The notes under the pieces were generated by a model, which had not been told where the DNA came from, searched no databases, and was given only the letters and a program-made list of their open reading frames with translations. Below are positions 51,757 through 63,605 of a DNA stretch of 64,000 nt, piece by piece (the first letter of the stretch is position 1; each line of letters begins with the position of its first letter). This DNA comes from Pegea sp. RAD2-039 (Eukaryota; Chordata; Thaliacea; Salpida; Salpidae): positions 496,001-560,000 of the forward strand of contig JAQGEQ010000043.1 in the NCBI GenBank assembly GCA_034620365.1. The letters run 5' to 3'. Made by a program: the position numbers and the translations under genes.

Positions 51757-54700
51757 TTAATCGACAAGTTCTGTTATAGAAACAGCTTTTTCAGTGTAAA
51801 CTCGAATGAGGAAATCTCTTTCTTGACCGCTTTTGAAGGTTGAAGGAACAATCAGATATTCACCAACTGGTAACTCTGTAGTTATGGTAACCTCTCTGTA
51901 ATTTCGATAATGGCCTGTTCCACAAATCTCAGGTTGATACGCAAAAAACTCCTCCTTTTGTCTTCTTCTTATATCTTCTACATCATCCAGCTTTTGAACA
52001 ACAAATTTTTCAATAAGTCTTAAAGTTGTTTCACATCATATTTTTAATGAATTGTAGTAAAATTAATTGACTAAATTTAGTCACATAAATTTTAATCATA
52101 TCTTTTAGCTAAAACTCACAAAAACTCATAACATAGAAAAAACCATATGTTAGTTTTACAAAGCCTTTTATTTGATTTACAAAACCTATTGAATAAATTG
52201 ACTATTAATTCTAAAAGTTCTTTTTTTAAAGTTCAAATAAAAACTTATGATTGAAAAAGTATTTTATATTAATCAAATAGTTATAAAAGGTATGAAATCA
52301 ATGATGGCAAGAAAATATTGAATTAATTGAAAATAGTACAAACATTGAGGCTTATTACCTTGTAGACATTGATAGCAATCGGAAGATTTTTGTATCTGGT
52401 TCCTCTTCCATCCTTTTGCATTAAACCAATCACAACACTGCATTTACCAGCTGATGATTCGTCATCTTCATTTTCATCAAAGTCATCTTTAAATTTTTAA
52501 GTTTAACAAGAAATAGATTTTGCTTGAAATCAAACCTTCTTCCAATAAACTCAATTTATATTGAGGGTTGTGAGAATACGATGAAAGATCATTTCTTGAA
52601 CCTCCTGCATTACTTCCTTTCCAACCACTTTTGACACTACTTAGCAGCCATCTGTCAGCAACAAATTTAGAAAAACTTTTTTTTAATATAATTGATAGTT
52701 TTTTAGTTGATTTTTATGTAGGACAGTTAAATTGATATTTCAAAAGAAAGTAGATGAAGGAGCTTCATGATTGAAGTAGTAATCCGTAAAAGAAACTTAT
52801 AGAAAAACGTTCTCTTATGTTAATTATCAAGGATTTGTAGTTGAAACGACTTTCGCTCAAACTTTGTTCAATATTTTGTAGTTTAAAATCAAATAATTTT
52901 AAAAATGAAAATCTTGTAAATAATCTATTAAACTCTGAGTGACAAATTACACCAAGACACAATCTTACTTATCTCCCGCTGAAGCTACTCCATCTTCGTT
53001 AAAATCGGGACCAATTGTACATAAGGTAACTTGAGAGTAATAACGAATAAAGTCTTCATATCTCATCCACCATTCACCGTCATTTTCAATCTCGTAACCG
53101 AGACGGTCTCTATCTGTCCGAGTAATCAGTTGCCATACAGTAGATCTATTTTTAAACATTTTAAAATTTATTTTTGGTTAATTTTTAGATGGTTATAAAA
53201 TGTTGGTCTTATTTATTTGTATTTCAAGGGCTTTTTATTTTTTTTATTTTTAGCATTTTGTTTATATATATGATTGTCGTATAAATCATTCAAAAACCCA
53301 CCCTACTAATTTTGATAATCGAATTTAACAATATATCAGAAAAACATTTCCAATAAAATTTTAAAATTTGTTAAAGAGCTTTTGATTAAAATATTCTAAA
53401 ATAAAATAGGTTTACAAAAGCATTACTTATCAGAATAAAGGTTTTTCCATTCTCCTTGTCCCCAAGGATTTCTAACTTTAAGTAAATGGTCGATTTTACC
53501 ATCAGTTCGTTTGACCTGTTTGAATCAAAGCATAATTTATACTTTACTTTTGAAGAAGCTTTTTTAATATTTTTAAATATTCAAATACTTATTATTTGAA
53601 TATTTTAGTATCGTAAATATCATTTTAAACCTGTGCAAACTTGAGAACTGAATAAGCATGTCCACTTATTAATCCAGTTGATCTTTTAAGATATGTGTCA
53701 TCTCCTTCGGATTGACCTTCAATACCAGCACATACAAAAGTTCCATTTCGTAAAGCTCTTTAAAAAAAATTGTTTTAAAATTTAATCTCAATTTTAAAAA
53801 ACTTTAGTTTAACAACTGACTTTGAAAGAGTTCGTTTCAGGTGCTGGGGAGTTTCCTTGCCAAGATTATATGTAACCGCCAGTCCTCCAGTCAAATCTTC
53901 TAACGCATCAGATGGAAATCCTCCAATGAGAGCATGGTAGCATCCATACATTCTGAGGATCATAAAATTATTTTAACGGATGAAAAATAACAAAACATTT
54001 CTTTTTATTTATGCATAATTAAGTCTTTTGTGTTACCGAAAGAAGCTATTTGTAAGAATTATTTAAACTACTTTTCTCTAATAAGCTTCATACAGATTAG
54101 TTTGCTTATATGTTTAATGATGAATATCAATTTAAATATTTTTCAAATTTGAAAAACGGTTTTGCCAATTGAGTATCAAAAACAAATTAACAGCTGAAAT
54201 TTTGATAAAATCAAATGATGATTGAAATTATTTGACAAATTTATTTGTTGACATTTTTTTTTTTCATTTAACTTTTTTAGATGTTTTCTTTTCTCTCACT
54301 TGGCGTAAGCTTTTTCGAGAAGAGAAATCCAAAGTTCGTTCTCGTCAGATGATTTTGCAAAACATAATTGTCCTTGAATGGTGGGAATAAGATCATCGAT
54401 TACAACATCAACCCATTCACCAAATTGCCAAAAGCGGAAATGGAAAGCACCAGTGTAGTTAGTTTGACCATAGCAAGGTTGTGAAGATGGTATAATCTGA
54501 AATTTGATCAATTATCATTTCCGTTTACAAAATCAATAAATAGTTTGGGAAAAAAATTACCTTAGCCATTCTAGATAGGATTTGTGATATGGAAGCAACT
54601 GATGAAAGCCACCAGCAGTCTCCCAGTATTCCTTGAACAATGTCCTCAGAGCTGATACTGTTTGTAGTCAACCTTGGGTTTCTACAAAATTTCTGTAAAT

Positions 54701-55542
54701 TCAAACTTGTTATTTTCAATTCCTTTTCAAACACTTTCGAAAATCGTAAAATAAATTGTTGTCGCTTATTTCAAAGTGATCTTATAAAGCTTCAAATAAC
54801 CAATCAAAAGCTTCCTAAGACTGAAAATGTTCTTTTAAAGTAAATAGAAGTTTTTAAAAGTTGTATCTGTTATCATTTGAAGATGATTATCATGTAAGCA
54901 TTCAACTTACATGAGGTCTCTTCCATTCAATCTTGAACCAATCATTTGTGACATCTCTTGCATCATATCGCTTCCACAAGGAACTCTGCTGAGGAGGAAA
55001 TTTCTTATCCAAGTAAACACAGATACGACCTATTTGTTTACTTTCAGCTAACAAGTCTTCGACAATTTTGTCGTAATTCTGTTGAAGTAATAAGAATATG
55101 CTTCAATCGATTTAATAATTTATACTGTAGATGGTTTCTTATCAAAATGTCTCGATAAAAAATGCTTATTGAATTACAGAAGAATACATTATTTAAAAGT
55201 TTGTTTAATTTTTTATGTTAAGTGAGAAGCTTGAAAAAGTTGTAAAAACATTCACAAAATAAAATCGATTATTAGATTTCAATAAAAAATTATTTGATTT
55301 AGTTTTATAACGTTTTTTATAACGCAAAAATTCAGTTTTTAGATTCAGTTTCTTACTCCAAACAACTTGCTCAAACTCTCAGTTTAACTGAGTCATGTAC
55401 TTACCGAGATGACGTCATCACCACTCATAACATCTTTCTCATCTTGATTCAGCTCTATATCAGAGTTTGCAAAGTTTTCTTCGACTTGGGTATCATCATA
55501 ATAATCATTATTTTCTCTGTCATCGCTAAATGTATTTCCCAT
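51757..55542 (-). CDS. Calpain-type cysteine protease without EF hands (copy 1)
   Basis: Predicted intracellular protease. Exons from the 5' end: 55405-55542, 54911-55078, 54561-54692, 54300-54496, 53821-53952, 53631-53757, 53427-53515, 52969-53145, 52536-52651, 52359-52486, 51757-51990, in phase, 545 residues. Order: acidic N-terminus (1-45), protease core (about 50-335), C2-like calpain domain (about 350-545). The catalytic triad is intact: C128 in LGDCWWL, H289 in SGHAYSV, N314 in [28 protein letters not shown] and DGEWWM are family marks. The C2-like domain shows NPQY and ends [10 protein letters not shown]. The chain stops there, so no penta-EF-hand domain exists: an atypical calpain. 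The start MGNTFS fits the MGxxxS myristoylation pattern. It is the left member of a tandem pair with 59145-62501, sharing all splice sites. Intron 9 is 49 nt. Confidence 0.93.
52810..53106. repeat. 297-bp near-identical tract shared by the calpain pair (copy 1 side)
   Basis: Matches 59891-60187 over 297 bases with a single mismatch found by eye (near 52831). It covers most of exon 8 and continues about 160 bases into intron 8. Sequence on both sides diverges at once: after AGACGG one copy reads TCTCTATCTG and the other ATTTTATCTT. Confidence 0.85.
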
Positions 55543-56337
55543 CTTTTTTAATTAATTTTTCACCAAAAATCTATTTTTCTAATTCCTAAAATCTTTTAAA
55601 ATTCAATTTCATTAATAAAAATACATCTTCTAATGACAAATGATTAAAATCAATTTATCTTTCAAGATTTATTATTTTAAGACTTTAATTCTTTTTAGCT
55701 GATTTCACTTTTACTTGTAAAATGCAAGACCAAAATAAAAAAGTCAAATACACTTTCTGCTTTGAGATTCAAATCTTATGAATATTTAAACATGAAAAAA
55801 ATAAATTTGAATTCAACATAATTTTATATCACTGACGTTTACAAAAATAATTTTTTTAAATTGAAAAACTAAATAAAATCCTTGAAAGTTTAAGGAAATG
55901 TCGGATTTATTTACAACATCTTAAACTGCTTCAATTTTTACTTTTTTAATGAAAAAATAAATTTTATTTTTCTCTTTGCAATATATTATATCGTTTCAAA
56001 AAGTTTACTAAATTTCCAAAGCTTTAAATAAACACTCAATTAAAAATAATCAAAAGTATACACTAGAGAGTTTGTAAAAATATTACTGAGCTGAAAGCAT
56101 CAAAAATAATAGGATGCAAAAGTTAAATTTTTCTCAATCATCTATAATTCTCGATCTTTGCACTAGTTCTAAAACCTCTTTATGGCGTTTTTTTAGTCTG
56201 CTTCACCTCTTATGTACAAAAGCTCTTTCCACCGATAAACCGATAGCAAAATCAATAAGTTTTAAAAGCTGTCGCAAAAGTCTTTTTTTGTTACTTTTCG
56301 ATTTTCACGCTTGAGTAACCACAAAGCGGCTGTTGAA

Positions 56338-56345
56338 TGACGTCA
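56338..56345. promoter_or_regulatory. CRE/ATF-type palindrome
   Basis: Exact TGACGTCA, about 800 bases upstream of the start codon of calpain copy 1 in a patch with raised GC. A second exact copy lies in exon 1 of the same gene (55410-55417), where it is coding. Binding is only a possibility. Confidence 0.2.
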
Positions 56346-58610
56346 TATTTCACTGAGAGAAATTGATTCAATAAATTTAAACCACATATACTACTTTTTT
56401 ACTAACATGTTTGAGTACAAGAAAACCTCCGCAAATATTAAAGCAAATAGATTAAAGCCTAAAAACATAAACAAACAAACAAATAAATATAACCTTTACT
56501 GCAACGACTATTTTTAGAACTTTTGAATACATAAATATAAAGCTGCTGAAGAAAGAAGTGAAAGTTGTTTTTTTCCTGAAGCTTCAGTCTGAAATTTGAT
56601 TTATTGTTGAAAAAGCTTTTAGTCGAATTTTCAACTAAACTCATTTATATCACAACGTGGTACTTAGGGAGTTTTTTCCCAAAAAGATATCTACATTCTT
56701 TTTAAGTTTTCATTAAAAATATAGAATTTGCAAATTTTATTAAAAAATCAGTTTACCACTAGCTAACTTTTACCAAAAACTTATTTATCAAATTAAACTA
56801 CAAATAGGTTTAAGTAATATTTAAAAGACTAATAAGTTAATGATTAATTTAAAATGATTAAACTTTTAATTTGAAATCATTCAAAGTGATGCCTTCACGA
56901 TTTAAAACTATTAAATAAACATTTTGTCTTCATAATTTCTCTTATCTAATTTCTTAATTCTTAAATTCGTTTAAGATATCCGCCAAAAATGTTTTGAAAA
57001 GTAGGAATTAAAAAAAGTAAAACATATTTAAAGGCAAAAGTAGATAAAACGTATTTTCTCACGAACAAAAACTTCTATCAACTACTAACAATATGCTATT
57101 CAAAAACGATAAAGCTCAAAAGAATAAGATATCTAAAAGACTTTTGCAAAATTGATGAATGTGCACAAATGCTTCATTCTAAAATAACTTGTTTGTATTG
57201 TTTCTGCCAGCTTTATAGTAAGATAACATTTTATCAGTAAATGATGAAACATTTCATATATAAAACTTTACAGATAGTGATTATCTTTATATAGGCAAAT
57301 ATCAAATTTTTGTAATATATTTTTGAAAGTGTAGAAAAAAATGTAAAAAGCTAAGGGTTTTACAAAAGTCCACTGTGGTTTCATATCAATTTGCTTTTAG
57401 TAAATACCTAAAAACTTTTAAAGATTTTATTTACTTGATTGTCATAATATTCAATTCTTAAGATGATACATAAATTTCAATAACTGCTTAATTTAAAACT
57501 TTAAAATATTAATAATAATACAATAATAAGTTTTGAAAATAAGTAAATATTTATTCTTGAAACTAATAATTGTTATTTATAGAAAGATCAGTCACACTTT
57601 GCTGAAATTTTTTATGATAAGTTGGTATTATTGCTGTTATAAGAAAATATTTTAGTTAAATCAAAGTACTCATTATTCTAATAAAAGAAAAACTGAATAT
57701 CAGTAAAGATAACAACCAAATAAGGAATAAAAATGAGAAAAATGAAATTACCAATTATTTTAATACAAATTTATACAAAGAAAATTGCTCAAAAAAAAAG
57801 TTACCAAATACTAAAATTAGTTGAGTATCACACACATGACAATGCTGATACTACTTTTCTTTTTAAATTTAAAAAGAATCGATCTAATTTCCTTTTTAAA
57901 GTGAAAACCTTTAAAATAAATTCTTTATGATATTTCAAATGTAATTTTATTTTAGTAACAACTGAAATTTCTCTTGTAAGCTGCAAAACATGATTTTCAA
58001 ATTTCATCGTTTTTTGAACTAAATTATTCATAAAAAACTTCAATAAAGCATCAGTATACAAAGTTACTTACTTCATGTGTTTGCTTTAAAGATAAGCTAA
58101 AAATCCTTTTGAAAGCATTCTGAATATAGATCTCTATGAAATGTTGATTATTTACGGGTAATTTACTTTGAACTGATAGAAGCAGGTACATCAGAAAACA
58201 AAAGAATAAATAATCTACCTTTCTTAAGTAAAAAAGTAAATCTATCCTAATTAAATATATTTTGAATTTAATTTTAGAAACTTATTAATACAGAAGAAAA
58301 AATGATCAATCAATTTCAGAAACCAATATTATCTTCTATTAAATTTACTTTTTTTAATTCTAATAAGCTTTAATATATATTCAATAAATTACAATTCAAA
58401 ACGAATATCAAAAGTTGTCTTTAGTACAAGATTACTTTACGTAGCTGCTTAAATATATTTTTGAATAAGTAAGCCCTCTACAATTAAAATAATTGTTCTT
58501 TGATATACTGATCAAATGTGTTCAAATGTATCTCATTAAAACTAAGACTTAGAATTAAAACTATTATGTGTTTTGTTTTTTAGACATCATCACCCATAGC
58601 ACACCCGGCA

Positions 58611-58640
58611 TGGCCGTTCTTGGCCATTCTTGGCCGAAGC
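58611..58640. repeat. Short 10-bp tandem repeat, three units
   Basis: Three consecutive 10-base units beginning TGGCC (TGGCCGTTCT, TGGCCATTCT, TGGCCGAAGC), followed by another TTGGCCAAAG 18 bases on. The block is GC-rich in a very AT-rich setting. Function unknown. Confidence 0.6.
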
Positions 58641-59144
58641 ACGCCCTTATTTCTATTTGGCCAAAGTCATATTTGTTTAAAACAAGTTCTTTCTTCTAGA
58701 CAGACATCTTATTTTGCAAAAACGTTTAAAGACTTAGTCAACACTTAAATGAAGCTCCTCATAATCTCATTTGCCTTAATTACATTTAATCAATTTAAAA
58801 CATCAATTAAATGGTAACTTGAAAATCGATAAATCAATTTAAAAAGTTTAAAAATAGTTGTTAGAAAACAGAACTAATAAACTTAAAGTCTTTGATGTAG
58901 AAAGGTTTATTTTTAAGGTTCAATCCATATAAAGAGATTACAAAAGAGAAATAAAGAAAAATCATCTGAAATTATTTTAATTAAGTTTACAATTTTATGA
59001 AAAAAATTCTAGAATTACGAAATAATCGAGTTTAAAATATAATTTATAATAAGCCATTGTTTACAAATGATAATATCGAGAAAGTAGTTATCATTTATCA
59101 GTCATCAAATTAATTGTAACTGAATCGAGAAAATTGATCGAGTT

Positions 59145-62100
59145 CTACTCGACAAGTTCTGTTATAGAAACAGCTTTTTCAGTGTAAACTCGAATGAGGA
59201 AATCTCTTTCTTGACCGCTTTTGAAGGTTGAAGGAACAATCAGATATTCACCAACTGGCAAATCTGTCGTTAAGACTATTTCTCTTTTATCGCTTTTATC
59301 ATCTCCTGAATGGGCGATAGGTTCATGTCGAGCAAAAAAATCTTCCTTTTGTCGTTTCTCGTTATCTTTTACATCATCAAGCTGTAAAACAAGTTTTGTT
59401 TTAATTTAGAGCTAATATAATCAATTTACTAGTCAGATATAATATTAAGACAGTTATCTTTGTAATACTTTTTACTAATCAGATCAAATTTGTTTATTAC
59501 CTTGTACACGTTGATAGCAATCGGAAGATTTTTGTATTTGGTTCCTCTTCCATGTTTTTGCATTAAACCAATCACAACACTGCATTTACCAGCTGATGTC
59601 TTGTCATCTTCATTTTCATCAAAGTCATCTTTAAATTTTTTCAAGTTTAACAAAAAATAGGTCTTGCTTGAAATCAAACCTTCTTCCAATAAACTCAATC
59701 TATATTGAGGGTTGTGAGAATACGATGAAAGATCATTTCTTGAACCTCCTGCATTACTTCCTTTCCAACCACTTTTGACACTACTTAGCAGCCATCTGTC
59801 AGCAACAAATTTAGAAAAACTTTTTTTTATCATCAACATCAGGATCGTTTTTCGATTACTCAGTTTATTGTAAGATTTTCCTACTTTTAATTCTCTTATG
59901 TTAATTATCAAAGATTTGTAGTTGAAACGACTTTCGCTCAAACTTTGTTCAATATTTTGTAGTTTAAAATCAAATAATTTTAAAAATGAAAATCTTGTAA
60001 ATAATCTATTAAACTCTGAGTGACAAATTACACCAAGACACAATCTTACTTATCTCCCGCTGAAGCTACTCCATCTTCGTTAAAATCGGGACCAATTGTA
60101 CATAAGGTAACTTGAGAGTAATAACGAATAAAGTCTTCATATCTCATCCACCATTCACCGTCATTTTCAATCTCGTAACCGAGACGGATTTTATCTTCTT
60201 CAGTTATTAATTTCCATATTGGAGATCTATTTTAAAGAAAATACTTTGAAGTTTAATACTCAATAATAATGTGGTATTTACTTTTTGAATTTGAAAATAA
60301 GTTTGTGGCAACAGAATTAAGTTTAGTTGCTTTTAGAAAAGCCATTTTGTGATCTATTCAAACATTTGACTGTTTGCAACTTTTGCTAATTTTACTAATC
60401 ATTTTTTAAAGCAACTTGAATCTAATGTTAGAAAATCTTAACTCATTATAAAAATGATTTTTATTGAGGATGCTATATTATAGAACAAATTAAGAAGACA
60501 TTACTTGTCAGAGAACAATTTCTTCCATTCTCCATGTCCCCAAGGATTTCTAACTTTTACTAAATAGTCAATTCCACCAACAATCAACTTGACCTTGTTA
60601 AAAAGTTAACTTTAGTGAAAGGGTTTCTTTTATTTTTGCTAAAAACAAACCCGAGTAAATTTCAGAACTGTATACGCATGTCCACTAATTAGCCCGGTTG
60701 ATTTTTTTAATTCTTTGCCTTCACTTTTTGATTTTTCTATTATACTAGCACATACAAAAGTTTCATTTCTTAAAGCTCTATCAAATAAACAGTTTGTTAA
60801 ATTTCTTTTTTTTGATTTACAAACTTCAGTCTATTTTAACTGACTTTAAAAGAGTTCTTTTCAGGTGTACAGGAGTTTTATCGCCAAGCTCATATGTTAT
60901 AGCTAATCCTCCAGTCAAATCTTCTAATGCATCTCTTGGTTCACCACCATTTATACCAAGGTAGCATCCATACATTCTGATAATTTTTTCAACACAAAAT
61001 TTTAGTTATAACGAAAAAAATATCTCAGGAAATACAAAGTTTAATAAAAAAATTGTTTAAACTCAGTGTTTGAAATTTAGAAAATAGTTCTTCAAATATA
61101 TTGTAAAAAATAATTTAAAGTTGTTTACATTTGTATTACCATTTGTTTTATTTTTATAAAACATGATATTTAAAAAAAAGAAATATAATTCAAGTAGAGT
61201 TTACACAACTCACAAATTATTAAAATACATTTATTTTAAATAAAATCAAATGATGATTAAAATTTTAGAAATTTATTTGGCATTATTTGTTGACAATTTT
61301 TCATTTAACATTTTTAGATGTTTTCTTTTCTCTCACTTGGCATAAGCTTTTTCAAGAAGAGAAACCCAAAGTTCATTCTTGTCAGATGATTTTGCAAAAC
61401 ATAATTGTCCTTGAATGGTGGGAATAAGATCATCGATTACAACATCAACCCATTCACCAAATTGCCAAAAGCGGAAATGGAAAGCACCAGTGTAGTTAGT
61501 TTGACCATAGCAAGGTTGTGGAGATGGTATAATCTGAAATTTGATGAATGATATTTAGTTTCTATTTGTTTTAAATATGTCATGAAGCAAGGACTGATAT
61601 AAGCACAAATTCTGGTTTTACACCATTTTCTGTTGCAAAAGGAGTGAAAAGTTACTGAGTACAGTCCTAGGAAAAACTTCCTTTTATACAAAATTTACAA
61701 TTAGCTTTATTCATGTTATGTTTTTAAAGCATAAAATTAAGCTATTGTTTGGAATTTTTACTTAAGATACAAATTTTAATATTTTGCTTAAACTTAGACC
61801 TTTGCCATTTTAGCTGCAATGTGAGCAACTGAAGCAACTGAGGAAAGCCACCAACAATCTCCTAAAAAGCCCTGATCCACATCTGCTGAGCTCACGCCAT
61901 TTTCAATCAACCTTGGATTATCGCACAGCTCCTATGTAGTTGTATTTACAAAAGATAAGAATACATTTTTAATAATTTAAATAATAATAATTAGTCATCT
62001 ATAGTTGATAAAATTAGTGGTAATACCAGCAGTTCAATAGTTCATTAAAGTCGATAATGTTAGTTATAAATAATAAAGTATACTGATCACGAATGTTTTA

Positions 62101-62501
62101 TCTTACGTTTATTCTTTTCCATTCAATTTCCTTCCACAATTTATACACATCGTCCAAATGATGTTTCCACAGAGAACTTTGATTTGCAGGAAACTTTTGA
62201 TCAGTGAACAAACATAACTTGCCAGTTTTTTTTCTCTCAGCTAACACATTCTTCACAATTTCCTCATAACTCTGTAGCATTTGATGTAAAACTAATTTAA
62301 GTGTGATGAAATATAATAATATTTTTCATTATAATATTGTTTTTTAACTTTTTATAAAGATTATATGAATTTTATAATTTTGAAAGAAAGAACTTTTATG
62401 CTTACTGAGTCGATTTTAGTATTCATTACTTCTTTTTCATGTTCATTTAGTTCGATTTTAGAAGCAGTCTCTTCTGTGTAACAACATGGTACGTTACCCA
62501 T
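59145..62501 (-). CDS. Calpain-type cysteine protease without EF hands (copy 2)
   Basis: Tandem paralog of the gene at 51757-55542 with the same eleven-exon structure: 62406-62501, 62107-62271, 61800-61931, 61337-61533, 60845-60976, 60651-60777, 60505-60593, 60050-60226, 59680-59795, 59501-59628, 59145-59381. In phase, 531 residues. Triad: C113 in LGDCWWL, H274 in SGHAYTV, N299 in VRNPWG. It ends in the C2-like domain ([10 protein letters not shown], then TAG), with no penta-EF-hand domain. The N-terminus [11 protein letters not shown] has Gly2, Asn3, small Cys6 and a second Cys7, a good myristoylation plus palmitoylation signal, so the enzyme may be membrane-bound. Exons 1-3, 5-7 and the first half of exon 11 have diverged from copy 1, while exons 4, 9, 10 and most of 8 are nearly the same. 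Intron 9 is 51 nt and lacks stops, so retaining it would add 17 residues without a frame break. Confidence 0.93.
59891..60187. repeat. 297-bp near-identical tract shared by the calpain pair (copy 2 side)
   Basis: Partner of 52810-53106. Intron sequence is as conserved as exon sequence inside it, unlike the other introns of the two genes, which do not align. Confidence 0.85.
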
Positions 62502-63540
62502 TTTAGTAAAAACGTTTACTGAAATATATCCAAAGAACTTAGAACTGTTAAATAAATAAAGCATCAGTTATGTTTATGTTTTAATTATTGATAATTGAAT
62601 AAGATCAGCATCTTACTGTAACTGATTTGAAAGATATAAGAGAAGATTATCTTAATGCATACGTAAATTTCAAGGCAGGTCTAGACACGCCTACTTTGTT
62701 ATTATAGCTCGTTGATCATTTTAGTTGTTTTCTACAATTTATGATTAGATAAAGCTTTCTTGAAGATTTACTTTCATAACACAACCAAATTATAACCCTG
62801 GTAGGAACTATTAAATACATAAATCAAGATTATAACCGAGCAACTAACAGCCAAATAATATAAAATTTTTTAGTTAAGTTATCTTAAATAGTTTTCAACA
62901 TGGATATATAAAGATCTATGCAGAAATCATCGAAAATGTTTTTTATGTATCTGTCATTTATAAATAACATTTATTTTTCATTGATATAATCAACTAGCTG
63001 AAAAAAAAACTTTCAGTAAAATTGATGTTTAAGATAACAGCAACATATCAGTTAATAAAATAATGAATGAAACATAAAGTTTATAATAATTTTAAATAAA
63101 CTTTGCAAAAATTAATACACTAGCAAGCGTATTTATTATTTGATAGCTTTTTAAAAGTCTATTTTATAAACAAATAACATAATAAATATTTGAGAAAAGT
63201 TAAATATAAAATTAGCATATATACAAAAGTTTTTAAAAAATTCAGAAACAATTTTTTTCTTAAAAGAATAAACATAGCGTTTAAAAACTTTTCAGTAGGT
63301 TAAAGTTAAGCTAAGATTTATAAAAATAGATTTATTAAAAAAATATTTTTAGAATAATCTTAAAAATTTGACTTGTCTAGTATTGAAATGAAAATATGGA
63401 TTAAAATAAAAGTCAATCTATAACAAATTCCTTACATTAGTACTTAAGATAATATCAGCGAATTGAAAAAACTTCAAATCTTATTAACTGTTTAAATTTA
63501 GGTACTAATTCATGAAAACATTTTCTGATGCATCTTGTAT
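62502..63540. other. Upstream region of calpain copy 2
   Basis: AT-rich sequence that should contain the promoter of the minus-strand calpain. A short GC-richer patch lies near 62660-62710. No exon or RNA gene is seen. Confidence 0.35.
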
Positions 63541-63605
63541 GATGGCTAAAATTGTTTATTCATTTATTACAATAAATGCGAAGGTGGGTGCCTATGAATT
63601 TTTCT
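63541..63605 (-). mobile_element. Scrap of a SINE/LINE 3' tail
   Basis: Reads TTTATTCATTTATTACAATAAATGCGAAGGTGGGTGCC. This resembles the reversed tail of family A (TTTATTTATTTATTACAGTAAATAC, 13708-13732) followed by the reversed SINE word GGTGGGTGCC (14296-14305 on the plus strand). Only the last 40-60 bases of the element seem to be present. Confidence 0.45.

Larger units (their letters stand above)
55543..59144. other. Spacer between the two calpain genes
   Basis: Promoter side of calpain copy 1 and 3' flank of copy 2. Mostly AT-rich. A GC-richer patch at 56080-56350 contains TGACGTCA (56338-56345), the CRE/ATF palindrome, and no long frame. A three-unit 10-bp repeat lies at 58611-58640. 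The open frame at 57733 is lysine-rich noise. No exon is supported. Confidence 0.4.

Noticed and set aside
53775..53820. Read-through of the calpain exon past 53821
   Set aside because: The frame continues by chance into the intron. Both paralogs share the donor AAA|GTCAGTT, and splicing there restores the His exon in phase.
57733..58061. Overlapping short frames on both strands as small genes
   Set aside because: Both are K/I/N/F-rich low-complexity products expected by chance in AT-rich DNA.
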